A stretch of 60,434 bases of DNA from Atribacteria bacterium SCGC AAA255-N14 (GCA_000405345.1 ASPC01000001.1:1-60434), one strand, 5' to 3'; positions 28,153 through 37,519 are shown, numbered from the stretch's first letter. Made by a program: numbers and translations. The notes: generated by a model from the letters alone, not told the origin.

Positions 28153-29154
28153 TTGCTTAATTTATGGCTCTTATTTTTAATATGTGCCCTGATAATTATT
28201 TTTACGGGAATTAAACTGACCCGTTATGGAGATATAATTGCTGAAAAAACCGGATTGGGAAGGGTCTGGATTGGAGCTGCATTAATCCCATTGGCTACCT
28301 CTCTTCCTGAACTTACTTCCAGTTCCGGTGCCGCCTGGATCAATGCCCCTAATTTAGCTATCGGAAATATTTTCGGCAGTATTATGTTCAACTTATTAAT
28401 TATCGCTATAGCAGATTTTGCTCATGGTCCCGGTCCACTCCTTAGAGAAGTATCTTCCGGCCAAATTCTAACTGCTATTTTAGGAATATTTCTATGTGCA
28501 GTTGCTGCCTTGAGTATGTTATTAAAATCATCGTTTCTCTTTGTGGGAGTTGGCATAGACTCCCTAATTTTAATCATTCTGTATTTTTTAGGTATTGTAG
28601 TAATATTCAAATATAGTAAAAAAACTAAACCTGATGATGTCCTGGGAGTCCCTGAAAAAAATTATGCTGCCTATTCTTTATCTTTGACCAACATCAAATT
28701 TTTAATAGCAGCTATAATAATAATCTTTACTGCTATGAAGTTAGCACAAATAGCCAATAGTTTAGCAGACCTTACCGGATGGGGAACAACTTTTATGGGC
28801 ACTATAATGTTAGCCATCATTACTTCTTTACCAGAATTAGTTACCGCCCTTGCGGCTATTAGAATAAAGGCTTATGATCTTGCGGTAGGCATTGTCCTGG
28901 GAGCAAATATTCTTAATATGACCATACCTTTCTTCTCAGATATATTTTATGACGGCCCGCCAATTTTAAGTGTAGTCTCACCCCAGCATATTATTAGTGC
29001 TCTAATAGCTATAATTCTCACCAGCATTGCCATCGCCAGCATAGTATATAAACCAAAAAAAGCGGTATTTAGTTTAGGGATTGCTGCCTGGTTAATTTTC
29101 TTAGTATATTTCCTGGGAATTTTCTTAATCTTTAAAGTAGGAATAAAAATTTAA
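28153..29154 (+). CDS. Calcium/sodium:cation antiporter (CaCA, YrbG-like)
   Basis: 333 residues, about 10 membrane helices with two inverted alpha repeats: ATSLPELTSSSGAAW with AIGNIFGSIMFNLLI, and ITSLPELVTALAAI with VGIVLGANILNM. These contain the ion-binding glutamates and asparagines of the family. It exchanges Ca2+ or a similar cation against Na+ or H+. The TTG start is 12 bases from AGGAGG; an in-frame ATA at 28147 would have better spacing (6 bases). A repeat-rich gap precedes it. Confidence 0.85.
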   Translation: MLNLWLLFLICALIIIFTGIKLTRYGDIIAEKTGLGRVWIGAALIPLATSLPELTSSSGAAWINAPNLAIGNIFGSIMFNLLIIAIADFAHGPGPLLREVSSGQILTAILGIFLCAVAALSMLLKSSFLFVGVGIDSLILIILYFLGIVVIFKYSKKTKPDDVLGVPEKNYAAYSLSLTNIKFLIAAIIIIFTAMKLAQIANSLADLTGWGTTFMGTIMLAIITSLPELVTALAAIRIKAYDLAVGIVLGANILNMTIPFFSDIFYDGPPILSVVSPQHIISALIAIILTSIAIASIVYKPKKAVFSLGIAAWLIFLVYFLGIFLIFKVGIKI

Positions 29155-29165
29155 TTTCGAGAATA

Positions 29166-30035
29166 TTATTCAATTTTTACCTTATAGTTTAAATATCCGC
29201 TAATGATTATTAAAGATGCACCAAGTATAGTAAATAAATCAGGAATTTCCTTGAAAAAAAATACTCCCAGTAAAGCACCAAAAATAATTTGTAAATACAA
29301 ATAAAGAGATACCAACTTCGCAGGTGCCATTTGATACGCTCTAACAAGAGTAAATTGCCCACCCAAACCCGCTAATCCCAGCAAAAACAGAACAAACAAG
29401 CTTGATGCATCAGGAATAATAAAATTACCTTGCCAGAGTAATATTCCCAAAGATATTAAACCGACACTATATCCAAAATAATTAACTATTACTAAGGGAT
29501 GGTCGGTTAACCGCAAACTGCGTGTAGCAACGTGGGAACCAGCTGTTGAGATTGCTCCCAATAAAGCGATAACTGCCGGAAATATATCTAAGCGAAACCC
29601 TGGCTTAACTACTAATAAAGCTCCCAAAAATGCTAAATTAAAAATAGCAATTTTTTTAAAACCTATTTTTTCTCCTAAAAATATACTTGCTAGGAATATT
29701 GTAAAAAATGGGCTCAATTGCTTAATAGTAACTGCGTCGGTTAAGATCATGACTTTAATGGTATAAAAATAAATTACTGCAGCAAAACCGGTAAGCAAAC
29801 TTCTAGATAATAAAAGAGGCTTATTATTCCCCCAAAAAGGTATTTTTTTATTCTTTAATATTAAAGGGGTTATTAGCATGGTAGCTAAATTTCGGAAAAA
29901 TATTATTTCCATCACGGGAAAATGCCCTAAAAGTTTTACCATTACCGCCATTAAGGAAAAGCAAATTGTGGCAATAATCATCATTAAAATCCCTAAATTA
30001 GATTTATTTTCTCCGCTCTTTTCCAAACTTGACAA
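29166..30035 (-). CDS. EamA/DMT-family transporter
   Basis: 289 residues with 10 membrane helices in two EamA repeats (ATICFSLMAVMVKLLGHFP and VALLGAISTAGSHVATRSLR). Such permeases move metabolites or amino acids across the inner membrane; the substrate is unknown. The annotated start is TTG without a near ribosome site. An AAGGTGG lies 21 bases upstream of it and fits better with an in-frame ATT at 30050, so the start is uncertain. The gene converges on the CaCA gene with 11 bp between stops. Confidence 0.75.
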   Translation of the reverse strand: MSSLEKSGENKSNLGILMMIIATICFSLMAVMVKLLGHFPVMEIIFFRNLATMLITPLILKNKKIPFWGNNKPLLLSRSLLTGFAAVIYFYTIKVMILTDAVTIKQLSPFFTIFLASIFLGEKIGFKKIAIFNLAFLGALLVVKPGFRLDIFPAVIALLGAISTAGSHVATRSLRLTDHPLVIVNYFGYSVGLISLGILLWQGNFIIPDASSLFVLFLLGLAGLGGQFTLVRAYQMAPAKLVSLYLYLQIIFGALLGVFFFKEIPDLFTILGASLIIISGYLNYKVKIE

Positions 30036-30235
30036 TTTAATTTTAATAATTATGAGCCACCTTTACATTTTTTATTTTATATTTTACGCAATATAAAAAT
30101 ATAATAAGCAATTATCTATTTAAAGTAAAGAAAATACTACTCGAAGTGTGGTTTTTGCAAGAATCAAAGTATTAAAAAATTAAAGTTCAATTTATTCCAA
30201 TTTTTAAATGACAAATTTTATAATTTTATAATTTT

Positions 30236-30264
30236 TTGACTTTTTTTAATATATATGTTATCTT
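30236..30264 (+). promoter_or_regulatory. Sigma-70-type promoter of the lysine operon
   Basis: TTGACT at 30236-30241, a 17-base spacer, and TATCTT at 30259-30264. Transcription would start near 30271, just before the riboswitch. Placement with respect to the riboswitch supports the call. Confidence 0.6.
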
Positions 30265-30281
30265 ATTAAAAATTTAATATT

Positions 30282-30488
30282 TGTACCTCACTTTTTCCTT
30301 AAGTGAGGTGGAGGCGCGAGCAATAATTAGTACTGGTGATAAGATGAGCATCTTTGATTCGCCAGAAAAGGTATTCTCGCCGAAGCGTAAAGATAACAGC
30401 CCTAATCCTTACGCTGGGTTTATGGTTAAAAGCCATAAGACTGTCATCAGAATCTATACCCCGGTTTCTGGTGGAGCGCTATCTCATC
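30282..30488 (+). ncRNA. Lysine riboswitch (L box)
   Basis: The conserved core is present in order: GAGGTGGAGGCGCGA at 30305-30319, AGTA, GAAAAGGTATT, TCGCCGAAGCG, GCTGGGTTTATGG, AAGACTGTCATC and GGAGCGCTATCTC ending at 30485. GAGGTGG (30305-30311) can pair with CTATCTC (30479-30485) to close helix P1. Just upstream, CCTCACTT and AAGTGAGG (30286-30308) form a hairpin that overlaps the 5' P1 strand. The element leads into lysA, so excess lysine should stop lysine synthesis. Confidence 0.92.
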
Positions 30489-30533
30489 TGATGAGAGAAA
30501 TGGGAGTAAATTTAATTGTTAGATTAATTTCAG

Positions 30534-30572
30534 GCAATTGATGAGCATAGCGTTTGTCAATTGCTTTTTTTA
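30534..30572 (+). terminator. Riboswitch terminator and antiterminator switch
   Basis: GCAATTGATGAGC (30534-30546; first base approximate) pairs with GTTTGTCAATTGC ending at 30564, followed by seven T residues. The 3' P1 region GCTATCTCATC (30478-30488) is complementary to GATGAGCATAGC (30540-30551) with one bulged base. Without lysine this pairing would form the antiterminator; with lysine, P1 holds that strand and the terminator forms. Confidence 0.85.
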
Positions 30573-30604
30573 TTTTTCATAATTATAAAATTTAGGAGGA
30601 TGCA

Positions 30605-31951
30605 ATGAACTCAAATAAAATGGTGTCTCAAATTAACAGAGAGGGCTTTTCCCTAAATAATTCCGGAAATTTAGAATTCGACCGATGTGAAATTATAAAA
30701 TTAGCTCAAAAATATGGAACCCCCTGTTATATCTTTTCGGAAAATATAATTAGAAAAAAATGCCGGCAATATGTTAACGCATTTTCTGGAAGAAATGTTA
30801 CTTTTGAAATACTATATGCCGGAAAGGCTTTCCTGGTTAAAGCAATGTGTAATATTTTAAAGGAAGAGGGTTTAAGTTTGGATGTTTCTTCTGGCGGAGA
30901 ATTATATACTGCCCTATCAGCCGGATTTCCTCCGGAAAAAATATTTTTCCATGGGAATAACAAATCCAAAGAGGAAATAGAATTCGCTCTTAAAGAAAAA
31001 GTTGGCACCATGATGGTAGATAGTGAATATGAGCTCGACTTGATTGAACAGATTGCAGAAAGTTTAAATACAAAAGTGAGAATAATTCTCCGGGTAACAC
31101 CGGGCATTGATACTCATACCCATAAATATATTCAAACCGGACAGGTAGATTCAAAATTTGGAATCAGTATCGACCGGGTACCTGGTTTTATGAAAAAAGT
31201 TTTATCCAAAGAACATATTAGCTATAATGGTTTGCATTTTCATCTTGGCTCACAAATCTTTGATCTATCTTCTTATACTCTCGCCATTAAAGAAATGGTG
31301 AAACTGATAAAAAAGATAAAAGACCTCGAGGGAACAGATACGCTAAATTTGAATTTAGGTGGGGGATTGGGAGTAAAATATTTAGAATCTGATTTGCCTC
31401 CTTCCATAGAAAATTTTGTAAATTTAATTGTCGATAATGTAGAAAATGAGATACGAAAAAATAATCTAATGATGCCCAAAATTTTAATAGAACCGGGTAG
31501 GTCTATTGTAGCTGAAGCGGGTATCACTCTGTATACTATCGGTAATATAAAAGAGATACCGGGGGTTAGAAAATACCTTATAGTGGATGGTGGTATGGCT
31601 GATAACCCTCGACCTATTCTTTATGAAGCAAAATATGAAGGCGTTTTAGTAAATAAAATAGACAGCGGCCTATCTAAGGAAGTGGTTACTGTAGCCGGAA
31701 AATGCTGTGAATCAGGAGATATTTTAATAAAAGATTTGAAACTTCCTTCAGCTTCACCGGGGGATCTTTTAGCGGTATTTACTAGCGGCGCTTATCATTA
31801 TTCTATGTCAAGTAATTATAACCGGCTTCCTCGACCAGCGGTTGTCCTGGTAAATCAAGGGAAAGATGACTTAATGGTAAAAAGAGAGTCTTATGCTGAT
31901 ATTGTAAGAAATGATACTATGCCGGAATGGCTTAAACAAAAAAGTATATAA
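30605..31951 (+). CDS. lysA: Diaminopimelate decarboxylase
   Basis: 448 residues. PLP-barrel enzyme with the lysine in ILYAGKAFLVKAM, the substrate-site HFHLGSQIF, the glycine-rich LNLNLGGGLGVKY and EPGRSIVAEAG. GKCCESGDIL contains the dimer-contributed cysteine and CESGD motif. It converts meso-diaminopimelate to lysine. An AGGAGG site precedes the ATG. It is the first gene after the lysine riboswitch and is followed by lysC within a few bases, so both are directly riboswitch-controlled. Confidence 0.95.
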   Translation: MNSNKMVSQINREGFSLNNSGNLEFDRCEIIKLAQKYGTPCYIFSENIIRKKCRQYVNAFSGRNVTFEILYAGKAFLVKAMCNILKEEGLSLDVSSGGELYTALSAGFPPEKIFFHGNNKSKEEIEFALKEKVGTMMVDSEYELDLIEQIAESLNTKVRIILRVTPGIDTHTHKYIQTGQVDSKFGISIDRVPGFMKKVLSKEHISYNGLHFHLGSQIFDLSSYTLAIKEMVKLIKKIKDLEGTDTLNLNLGGGLGVKYLESDLPPSIENFVNLIVDNVENEIRKNNLMMPKILIEPGRSIVAEAGITLYTIGNIKEIPGVRKYLIVDGGMADNPRPILYEAKYEGVLVNKIDSGLSKEVVTVAGKCCESGDILIKDLKLPSASPGDLLAVFTSGAYHYSMSSNYNRLPRPAVVLVNQGKDDLMVKRESYADIVRNDTMPEWLKQKSI

Positions 31952-31962
31952 AGGTGATATCT

Positions 31963-33198
31963 ATGAGAATAATAGTAAAATTTGGCGGAACCAGCGTTCA
32001 AGATCCTGAAAGAATTAAAAAAGCCGCTCAATCAATGATTCAACAAGCAAAAAAAGGATATGAAATAGTAGCTGTGGTTTCAGCAATGGGGAATACCACT
32101 GACACCTTAACTTCTTTACTTAAAGATTCTGTCAAAGATCATATTGAGGATAGAGATTATGCTGATTTTGTTTCTATGGGAGAACGAATAAGTGCCAGGG
32201 TTCTTGCAGCTACCATTAAATCTATGGGATTTTCTTCTAAATATTTTGATCCGGCAGATAAGGATTTTCCTATAATAACTGATGAAAATTTTAATCAGGC
32301 TAAAATACTGTCTGCAGAGAGCAAAAAAAAGTGTCAAAAAATAATCGACCCACTGCTAAAAAAGGGTGTTATTCCTATAGTATGCGGTTTTTTAGGTAGA
32401 AGTTATGAGGATGGAAGCATAACAACTCTTGGCCGGGGCGGTAGCGATATCACTGCTTTTGCCCTGGGAAACTTTTTAGAAGCCGATGAGGTAATAATCG
32501 TAACTGATGCAGTAGGAGTTTTAAGTGCTGATCCCCGGATAATAAAAGAACCCGTAACTTTAAAAAAAATAAGTGTGGAAGAGATGGGAGTCCTTGCTGA
32601 AGGCGGAGCAAAAGTTTTACATCCACAGGCCTTAAAATACAAAACGGATAAGATGAAAGCAAAAATAATTCACTTTCAAAGCGGAAACTTAGCAGCAGAA
32701 GGTACGGAGATAATTGGGGCTTTTAAAAGTAAATTAACTCTTTTTAAAGAAAAACTAACTATGTTAACTATCCTGGGAACTGAAATTTTTAATACTCCGG
32801 GACTATTAAAAAAGGTAATTACTCCTATCTCCGATAATCATATTAGTCTATACGGAGTTTCTATCGGGACAAAACATATTGGGATTTATGTTACAGAAAA
32901 TTTTACTCAAAAATCCTATGACCTAATCCATCCTATAGTAATCGAAGATGAAAGATTAAAATCAGTTACCTTAAAAAAAGACATTGCCTTAATTATTGCC
33001 AGAAGTAGAGATTTTATAGAAACACCTGGTATTATCGAGAGAATTACCCGGCCCTTAGCTGAAAATAATATAAATATAATTGAAATGACTACTATCAAAA
33101 CAGATATTTTAATCTTTTTGGAATGGAAAGACAGAGAGTTCGCCTACAATATAATCAACAAATCATTAGAAAAGGCAGGAATTGTGGTAACTAATTGA
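31963..33198 (+). CDS. lysC: Aspartate kinase
   Basis: I start at the ATG at 31963 (MRIIVKFGGTSV), 6 bases after AAGGTG; a GTG at 31954 overlaps that site. 411 residues: the kinase domain with KFGGTSV, GERISARVLA and TLGRGGSDITAFALG, then two ACT domains (about 270-411) that usually bind lysine or threonine for feedback control. It catalyses the first step of the aspartate pathway. Encoded 11 bp after lysA, in the riboswitch operon. Confidence 0.93.
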   Translation: MRIIVKFGGTSVQDPERIKKAAQSMIQQAKKGYEIVAVVSAMGNTTDTLTSLLKDSVKDHIEDRDYADFVSMGERISARVLAATIKSMGFSSKYFDPADKDFPIITDENFNQAKILSAESKKKCQKIIDPLLKKGVIPIVCGFLGRSYEDGSITTLGRGGSDITAFALGNFLEADEVIIVTDAVGVLSADPRIIKEPVTLKKISVEEMGVLAEGGAKVLHPQALKYKTDKMKAKIIHFQSGNLAAEGTEIIGAFKSKLTLFKEKLTMLTILGTEIFNTPGLLKKVITPISDNHISLYGVSIGTKHIGIYVTENFTQKSYDLIHPIVIEDERLKSVTLKKDIALIIARSRDFIETPGIIERITRPLAENNINIIEMTTIKTDILIFLEWKDREFAYNIINKSLEKAGIVVTN

Positions 33199-33216
33199 AT
33201 TTAGCATGGAGCTAAA

Positions 33217-33282
33217 TTCGTATCGCGTATCGAGTATTGCGTAAAGAGAAAAAGAAGTTACAAGATACAAGGTACAAGTTGC
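33217..33282. repeat. Degenerate 7-bp tandem repeats (two tracts)
   Basis: 33217-33244: TTCGTAT, CGCGTAT, CGAGTAT, TGCGTAA. 33255-33282: AAGTTAC, AAGATAC, AAGGTAC, AAGTTGC. Both tracts in strict heptamer phase between lysC and dapA. Confidence 0.7.
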
Positions 33283-33390
33283 AAATAGGGGCATATTGCA
33301 TACGCCCTCATTATCTAGAGGCACTGCGTGCTCCGTGTCTTACTTATTTCACGGCAAAGCCGTGACGCTACCGATAACTAAAAACTATTT

Positions 33391-33483
33391 AATTGGTAAA
33401 TTGGTCAATAGGTCAATTGGCGAATTAGTACAGGCGAGACGCCTGTCCTACGATATACGCAATACGATATACGATATACGAAA
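33391..33483. repeat. Composite octamer - hairpin - heptamer block upstream of dapA
   Basis: Five octamers at 33391-33430 (AATTGGTA, AATTGGTC, AATAGGTC, AATTGGCG, AATTAGTA), then the hairpin CAGGCG-AGA-CGCCTG (33431-33445), then five heptamers at 33449-33483 (TACGATA, TACGCAA, TACGATA, TACGATA, TACGAAA). The block ends a few bases before the dapA ribosome site. Confidence 0.75.
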
Positions 33484-33500
33484 ATAAAGGAGGAACAGAA

Positions 33501-34385
33501 ATGTTTAAAGGATCTTTTGTAGCTATGATCACCCCATTTACCAAAAATGATGAGGTCGATGAAAAAGGAATAAAAGAATTGGTGGAGTTTCATATTAAAA
33601 ATGGAACCAACGGTATTGTCCCCTGTGGTACTACCGGGGAATCCCCTACTCTTTCTCATGAAGAACATAAAAGAGTTGTGGAATTAACTATAAAAGCAGT
33701 AGGAGGAAGAATCCCGGTCATTGCCGGAACCGGCTCAAATTGCACTAAAGAAGCTTTAGATCTAACTTCTCATGCTAAAGAAGCGGGGGCAGACGGGGCT
33801 CTTATAATTACCCCTTATTATAATAAACCTACTCAGAGAGGATTGTATCTACACTTTAAAAAGATAGCAGAAGAAGTAAATATACCAATTGTAGTCTATA
33901 ATGTTCCTTCCCGAACCGGAGTAAATATGCTGCCTGAAACATTAGCAGAATTAGCCGAATTAAAAAATATTGTGGCGGTAAAAGAAGCCAGTGGAAATTT
34001 AGATCAGATGACCCGAATAATGGAATTATGCGGAGAAAAAATTACGCTTCTTTCCGGAGATGATAAATTATTACTTCCAGTCTTATCCATTGGGGGCAAA
34101 GGAGTAATCTCGGTGGTAGCCAATATTATCCCCCGGGATGTTTCCGATGTAGTCAGGGAATTCGAAGAAGGAAATTATCAGGAAGCTAAAGAACTTTTCT
34201 TATCTAAAGTCTATCCCTTAAGTAATGCCATGTTTTACGAAACTAATCCTATCCCGGTTAAAACCAGTGCCCGGTTAATGGGGCTACCTTCCGGCGATTT
34301 ACGGTTACCTCTGAGTCCAATGAGTGAAAATAATCTGGCTAAATTAAAAGTAGACTTGATAAAATTTGGTTTACTGGAGGAATAA
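33501..34385 (+). CDS. dapA: 4-hydroxy-tetrahydrodipicolinate synthase
   Basis: 294 residues, TIM barrel. GTTGESPTL, the catalytic tyrosine in VVYNVPSRTG and the Schiff-base lysine in VAVKEASGN are all present. It condenses aspartate semialdehyde with pyruvate. An AAAGGAGG site precedes the ATG. dapB begins 3 bp after its stop. A second, more distant DapA-type gene at 58296-59198 lies in the catabolic region and is not part of lysine synthesis. Confidence 0.95.
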   Translation: MFKGSFVAMITPFTKNDEVDEKGIKELVEFHIKNGTNGIVPCGTTGESPTLSHEEHKRVVELTIKAVGGRIPVIAGTGSNCTKEALDLTSHAKEAGADGALIITPYYNKPTQRGLYLHFKKIAEEVNIPIVVYNVPSRTGVNMLPETLAELAELKNIVAVKEASGNLDQMTRIMELCGEKITLLSGDDKLLLPVLSIGGKGVISVVANIIPRDVSDVVREFEEGNYQEAKELFLSKVYPLSNAMFYETNPIPVKTSARLMGLPSGDLRLPLSPMSENNLAKLKVDLIKFGLLEE

Positions 34386-34388
34386 TAA

Positions 34389-35189
34389 ATGATTAATGTT
34401 ATTGTCTGTGGCGGCTGTGGAAAAATGGGTTCCATGGTAGCCCGGTTAGTTCGTCAAAACGAAGATATGAAATTAGCAGGCATAATTGAATCCCCTTCTC
34501 ATCCTAAGAAGGGAAAAGATTGGGGAATAGTAACGGGCCTGGGAGAAACTGGAATAATTATCAAAGATAATTTGGAAGAGATAATTCAAAATACCGACCA
34601 GGTGGTTGAATTTACCAATACCCAGGTTTCTCTAAAGCATCTGGAAATTGTTTCTAAATATAAAAAAGCTATGATTATGGGCACTACCGGGTTCTCCTCA
34701 GAAGAAATCAAAGAAATTAATAAATTAGCTCAGGGCATTCCTTTTCTTCTTTCACCAAATATGTCTTTAGGAGTAAACTTACTATTTAAACTTGCAGCTG
34801 AAACTGCCGCTGCTTTGAGCGATGATTACGATATAGAAATTGTGGAAGCACATCATCGATTTAAAAAAGATGCTCCCAGTGGAACGGCAAAAAAGTTGGC
34901 CCAAGAAATTGCGAAAGCTAAAGGGGTGAGTCTGGATGAAGTAGCAATCTATGGCAGAGAAGGAATAATTGGAGAAAGAAAAGGAGGAGAGATTGGCATT
35001 CATTCTATTAGAGGCGGCGATATTACCGGAGAACATACCGTCATCTTCACTGCCTTAGGAGAAAGATTAGAACTTACTCATAAAGCCCATAGTCGTAACA
35101 CTTTTGCCTATGGCACCATCCAGGCTATAAAATTTATAGAAGGCAAACCCGCAGGTTTTTACGAGATGAAAGATGTGCTGAAGATATGA
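34389..35189 (+). CDS. dapB: 4-hydroxy-tetrahydrodipicolinate reductase
   Basis: 266 residues. The N-terminal nucleotide-binding motif is VCGGCGKMGSMVARLV; the catalytic and substrate loop reads EIVEAHHRFKKDAPSGTA. It reduces the DapA product with NAD(P)H. It starts 3 bp after dapA and overlaps dapF by 4 bp (ATGA), so dapA, dapB and dapF form one translationally coupled unit. Confidence 0.95.
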   Translation: MINVIVCGGCGKMGSMVARLVRQNEDMKLAGIIESPSHPKKGKDWGIVTGLGETGIIIKDNLEEIIQNTDQVVEFTNTQVSLKHLEIVSKYKKAMIMGTTGFSSEEIKEINKLAQGIPFLLSPNMSLGVNLLFKLAAETAAALSDDYDIEIVEAHHRFKKDAPSGTAKKLAQEIAKAKGVSLDEVAIYGREGIIGERKGGEIGIHSIRGGDITGEHTVIFTALGERLELTHKAHSRNTFAYGTIQAIKFIEGKPAGFYEMKDVLKI

Positions 35190-36046
35190 AAATAAATTTT
35201 GTTAAAATGCATGGTCTGGGAAATGATTTTATTTTAATAGATTGCTTAAATAAATCATTAGGCGATACCTCATTTCTTTCTTATCTGGCAAAAAAACTTT
35301 GTGATCGTAACTTTGGAATTGGAGCAGATGGATTAATACTTATCTTAACTTCATCTAAGGCAGATCTAGGAATGAGAATTTTTAACTATGATGGCAGTGA
35401 AGCCCAGATGTGCGGAAACGGAATTAGATGTTTCGCTAAATATACTTACGAAAATAAATTGGTTTCAAAAAATAAATTCACTGTAGAGACCTTAGCAGGT
35501 ATAATCACTCCTGAACTAATTTTTCAAGATTTAAAAGATAAAAAAGTTTTAAGAATTAAAGTTGATATGGGCACTCCTAAATTAAGAAGAAGAGAAATAC
35601 CTATGACCGGTGAAAATACTCCCACAGTAGTGAATGAAACATTGAAGATAAATTCCGAGCAGACTTTTAAAGTCACCTGTGTCTCTATGGGAAACCCTCA
35701 TTGTATAGTCTTTGTAGATGATGTACAATCTATACCAGTAGAGAAAATTGGCCCAAAAATTGAAAATCACCCCTTCTTCCCTGAAAAAACTAACGCAGAA
35801 TTTATTCAAATTATAAATAATAAAGAGTTAAATTTCAAAGTATGGGAAAGAGGAGTAGGAGAAACTTTGGCTTGCGGAACCGGGGCATGTGCAGCTTTAG
35901 TAGCCAGCGTTTTAAATAAAAAAACCGATCGGGAAGCTACAATTCACTTACCGGGAGGAGATTTATATATTCACTGGGCTGATGATGAACACATTTACAT
36001 GACCGGACCGGCAGAATTAGTATTCAAGGGAGAAATGGAAATTTAA
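35186..36046 (+). CDS. dapF: Diaminopimelate epimerase
   Basis: 286 residues. The two catalytic cysteines are visible in AQMCGNGIRCFAKY and LACGTGACAAL, and the N-terminus has the MHGLGNDFILID hallmark. It interconverts LL- and meso-diaminopimelate, which links DapL to LysA. It overlaps dapB by 4 bp. Octamer repeats begin right after its stop codon. Confidence 0.95.
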   Translation: MKINFVKMHGLGNDFILIDCLNKSLGDTSFLSYLAKKLCDRNFGIGADGLILILTSSKADLGMRIFNYDGSEAQMCGNGIRCFAKYTYENKLVSKNKFTVETLAGIITPELIFQDLKDKKVLRIKVDMGTPKLRRREIPMTGENTPTVVNETLKINSEQTFKVTCVSMGNPHCIVFVDDVQSIPVEKIGPKIENHPFFPEKTNAEFIQIINNKELNFKVWERGVGETLACGTGACAALVASVLNKKTDREATIHLPGGDLYIHWADDEHIYMTGPAELVFKGEMEI

Positions 36047-36123
36047 TTGACCGATTAGCCGATTCACCAATTTGCCAATTAAAGATATAGTTTGCAAGTT
36101 GCAGGTTACGAGTTTCAAGTTTG
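36047..36123. repeat. Octamer then heptamer tandem repeats
   Basis: 36047-36078: TTGACCGA, TTAGCCGA, TTCACCAA, TTTGCCAA. 36089-36123: AGTTTGC, AAGTTGC, AGGTTAC, GAGTTTC, AAGTTTG. Both in strict phase. A hairpin with AGGCG and CGCCT arms follows at 36185-36197. Confidence 0.7.
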
Positions 36124-36240
36124 AAAAAAAAGAAGTTGGAGTGTATTGCTTACACCCTCAATAATCTATATAAAACCATAGGATAGGCGTCTCGCCTGTC
36201 TATCATTTTTTAAAAATTTTAATAGAAAGGAAACTTATTA

Positions 36241-37410
36241 ATGAAAATAGCACAAAGAATTCAAACTATTCCCCCTTATTTATTTGCAGAAATCGATAAG
36301 AAAAAAGAAGAAGCCCTAAAAAGAGGGGTTGATATTATTAATTTAGGTATAGGTGATCCTGACCAACCAACACCTGATAACATAATTGAAAAACTGAGAG
36401 AAAGCGTTAAAGACCCCAAAACCCATGATTACCCACCCTATGCAGGAACAGCTGAATTCAGGCGGGCAGTTGCCTTATGGTATAAAAATAGATTTGGGGT
36501 TGATTTAGACCCGGATAAAGAAGTTATGGCCCTTATCGGCTCCAAGGAGGGGATTGCCCATGTCTTTCTAGCTTTTATTGACCCGGGAGATTTCAGTCTT
36601 ATACCTGATCCCGGTTACCCGGTCTATAAAACAGGAACTCTATTTGCTAATGGCTTCCCTTATACCATGCCCTTGTTAGAAGAAAATGATTTTTTACCTG
36701 ACTTAGAAGAAATAGATGAAGAGATTGCGCAAAGAGCTAAATTAATGTTTATCAACTATCCTAACAACCCTACTGCTGCTATAGCTGACAAAAATTTCTT
36801 CGAAAAGGTAGTAAAATTTGCTAAAAAATATGATATCTTGGTTTGTCATGATTTTGCTTATTCCGAGATGACCTTCGATGATTATAAAGCCAACAGTTTT
36901 CTGGAAGTAGAAGGAGCTAAAGAGGTGGGAATTGAATTTCATTCTCTATCCAAAACTTATAATATGACCGGCTGGAGATTGGGTTTTGCAGTAGGAAATA
37001 AAGAAGCTATTTCAGCTCTCTCTGTTATAAAAACTAATATCGATTCAGGTGTATTCAAGGCAATACAACAAGCCGGGATAGAAGCCTTGACCGGTCCTCA
37101 GGATAATATAGAGAAGATGAATAGCATTTATACCGGTAGACGAAATGTAGTAATAAATGGACTAAATAAATTAGGATGGAATTTAAAGCCGACTAAAGCT
37201 ACTTTTTACATCTGGATTCCCACTTTAAACAAAATGAGTTCTATGGAATTTTCTAATCTCTTATTAGAAAAAACGGGGATAATCGTAACCCCTGGAATCG
37301 GTTATGGAGAATACGGGGAAGGATATGTAAGAATTGCCCTAACTGTTGAAGAGAAAAGATTAGAAGAAGCAATGGAAAGAATGGAAAAAGCTGGTATTGC
37401 TCGAGAATAG
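36241..37410 (+). CDS. dapL: LL-diaminopimelate aminotransferase
   Basis: 389 residues, class I aminotransferase. [18 protein letters not shown], then [21 protein letters not shown] and the PLP lysine in [15 protein letters not shown] match DapL. It makes LL-diaminopimelate from tetrahydrodipicolinate in one step, replacing the succinylase or acetylase branches. With dapA, dapB, dapF, lysA and lysC the pathway lacks only asd here. It stands 194 bp after dapF, behind a repeat block, with its own AAAGGA site. Confidence 0.92.
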   Translation: MKIAQRIQTIPPYLFAEIDKKKEEALKRGVDIINLGIGDPDQPTPDNIIEKLRESVKDPKTHDYPPYAGTAEFRRAVALWYKNRFGVDLDPDKEVMALIGSKEGIAHVFLAFIDPGDFSLIPDPGYPVYKTGTLFANGFPYTMPLLEENDFLPDLEEIDEEIAQRAKLMFINYPNNPTAAIADKNFFEKVVKFAKKYDILVCHDFAYSEMTFDDYKANSFLEVEGAKEVGIEFHSLSKTYNMTGWRLGFAVGNKEAISALSVIKTNIDSGVFKAIQQAGIEALTGPQDNIEKMNSIYTGRRNVVINGLNKLGWNLKPTKATFYIWIPTLNKMSSMEFSNLLLEKTGIIVTPGIGYGEYGEGYVRIALTVEEKRLEEAMERMEKAGIARE

Positions 37411-37487
37411 ATATTTTTTACAATTGATTTTATATTTTATTAGTCAAGTGAGAATATTCTCCGTGCTTCTTTAAATAAGGAATTAAT

Positions 37488-37519
37488 CCCCAGCTTTTTA
37501 AAATGCTTAAGAGCTGGGG
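37488..37519. repeat. CCCCAGCT/AGCTGGGG hairpin
   Basis: Eight-base perfect arms separated by 16 bases. It may be the dapL terminator or the left-end hairpin of the IS200-type relic that begins about 90 bp downstream. Confidence 0.45.

Noticed and set aside
30281..30541. An 86-codon plus-strand open frame
   Set aside because: It coincides with the lysine riboswitch, whose conserved core explains the sequence; it has no ribosome site.
18213..36197. CRISPR array
   Set aside because: The repeats are 7-8 bp, contiguous and degenerate, with no spacers and no cas genes nearby.
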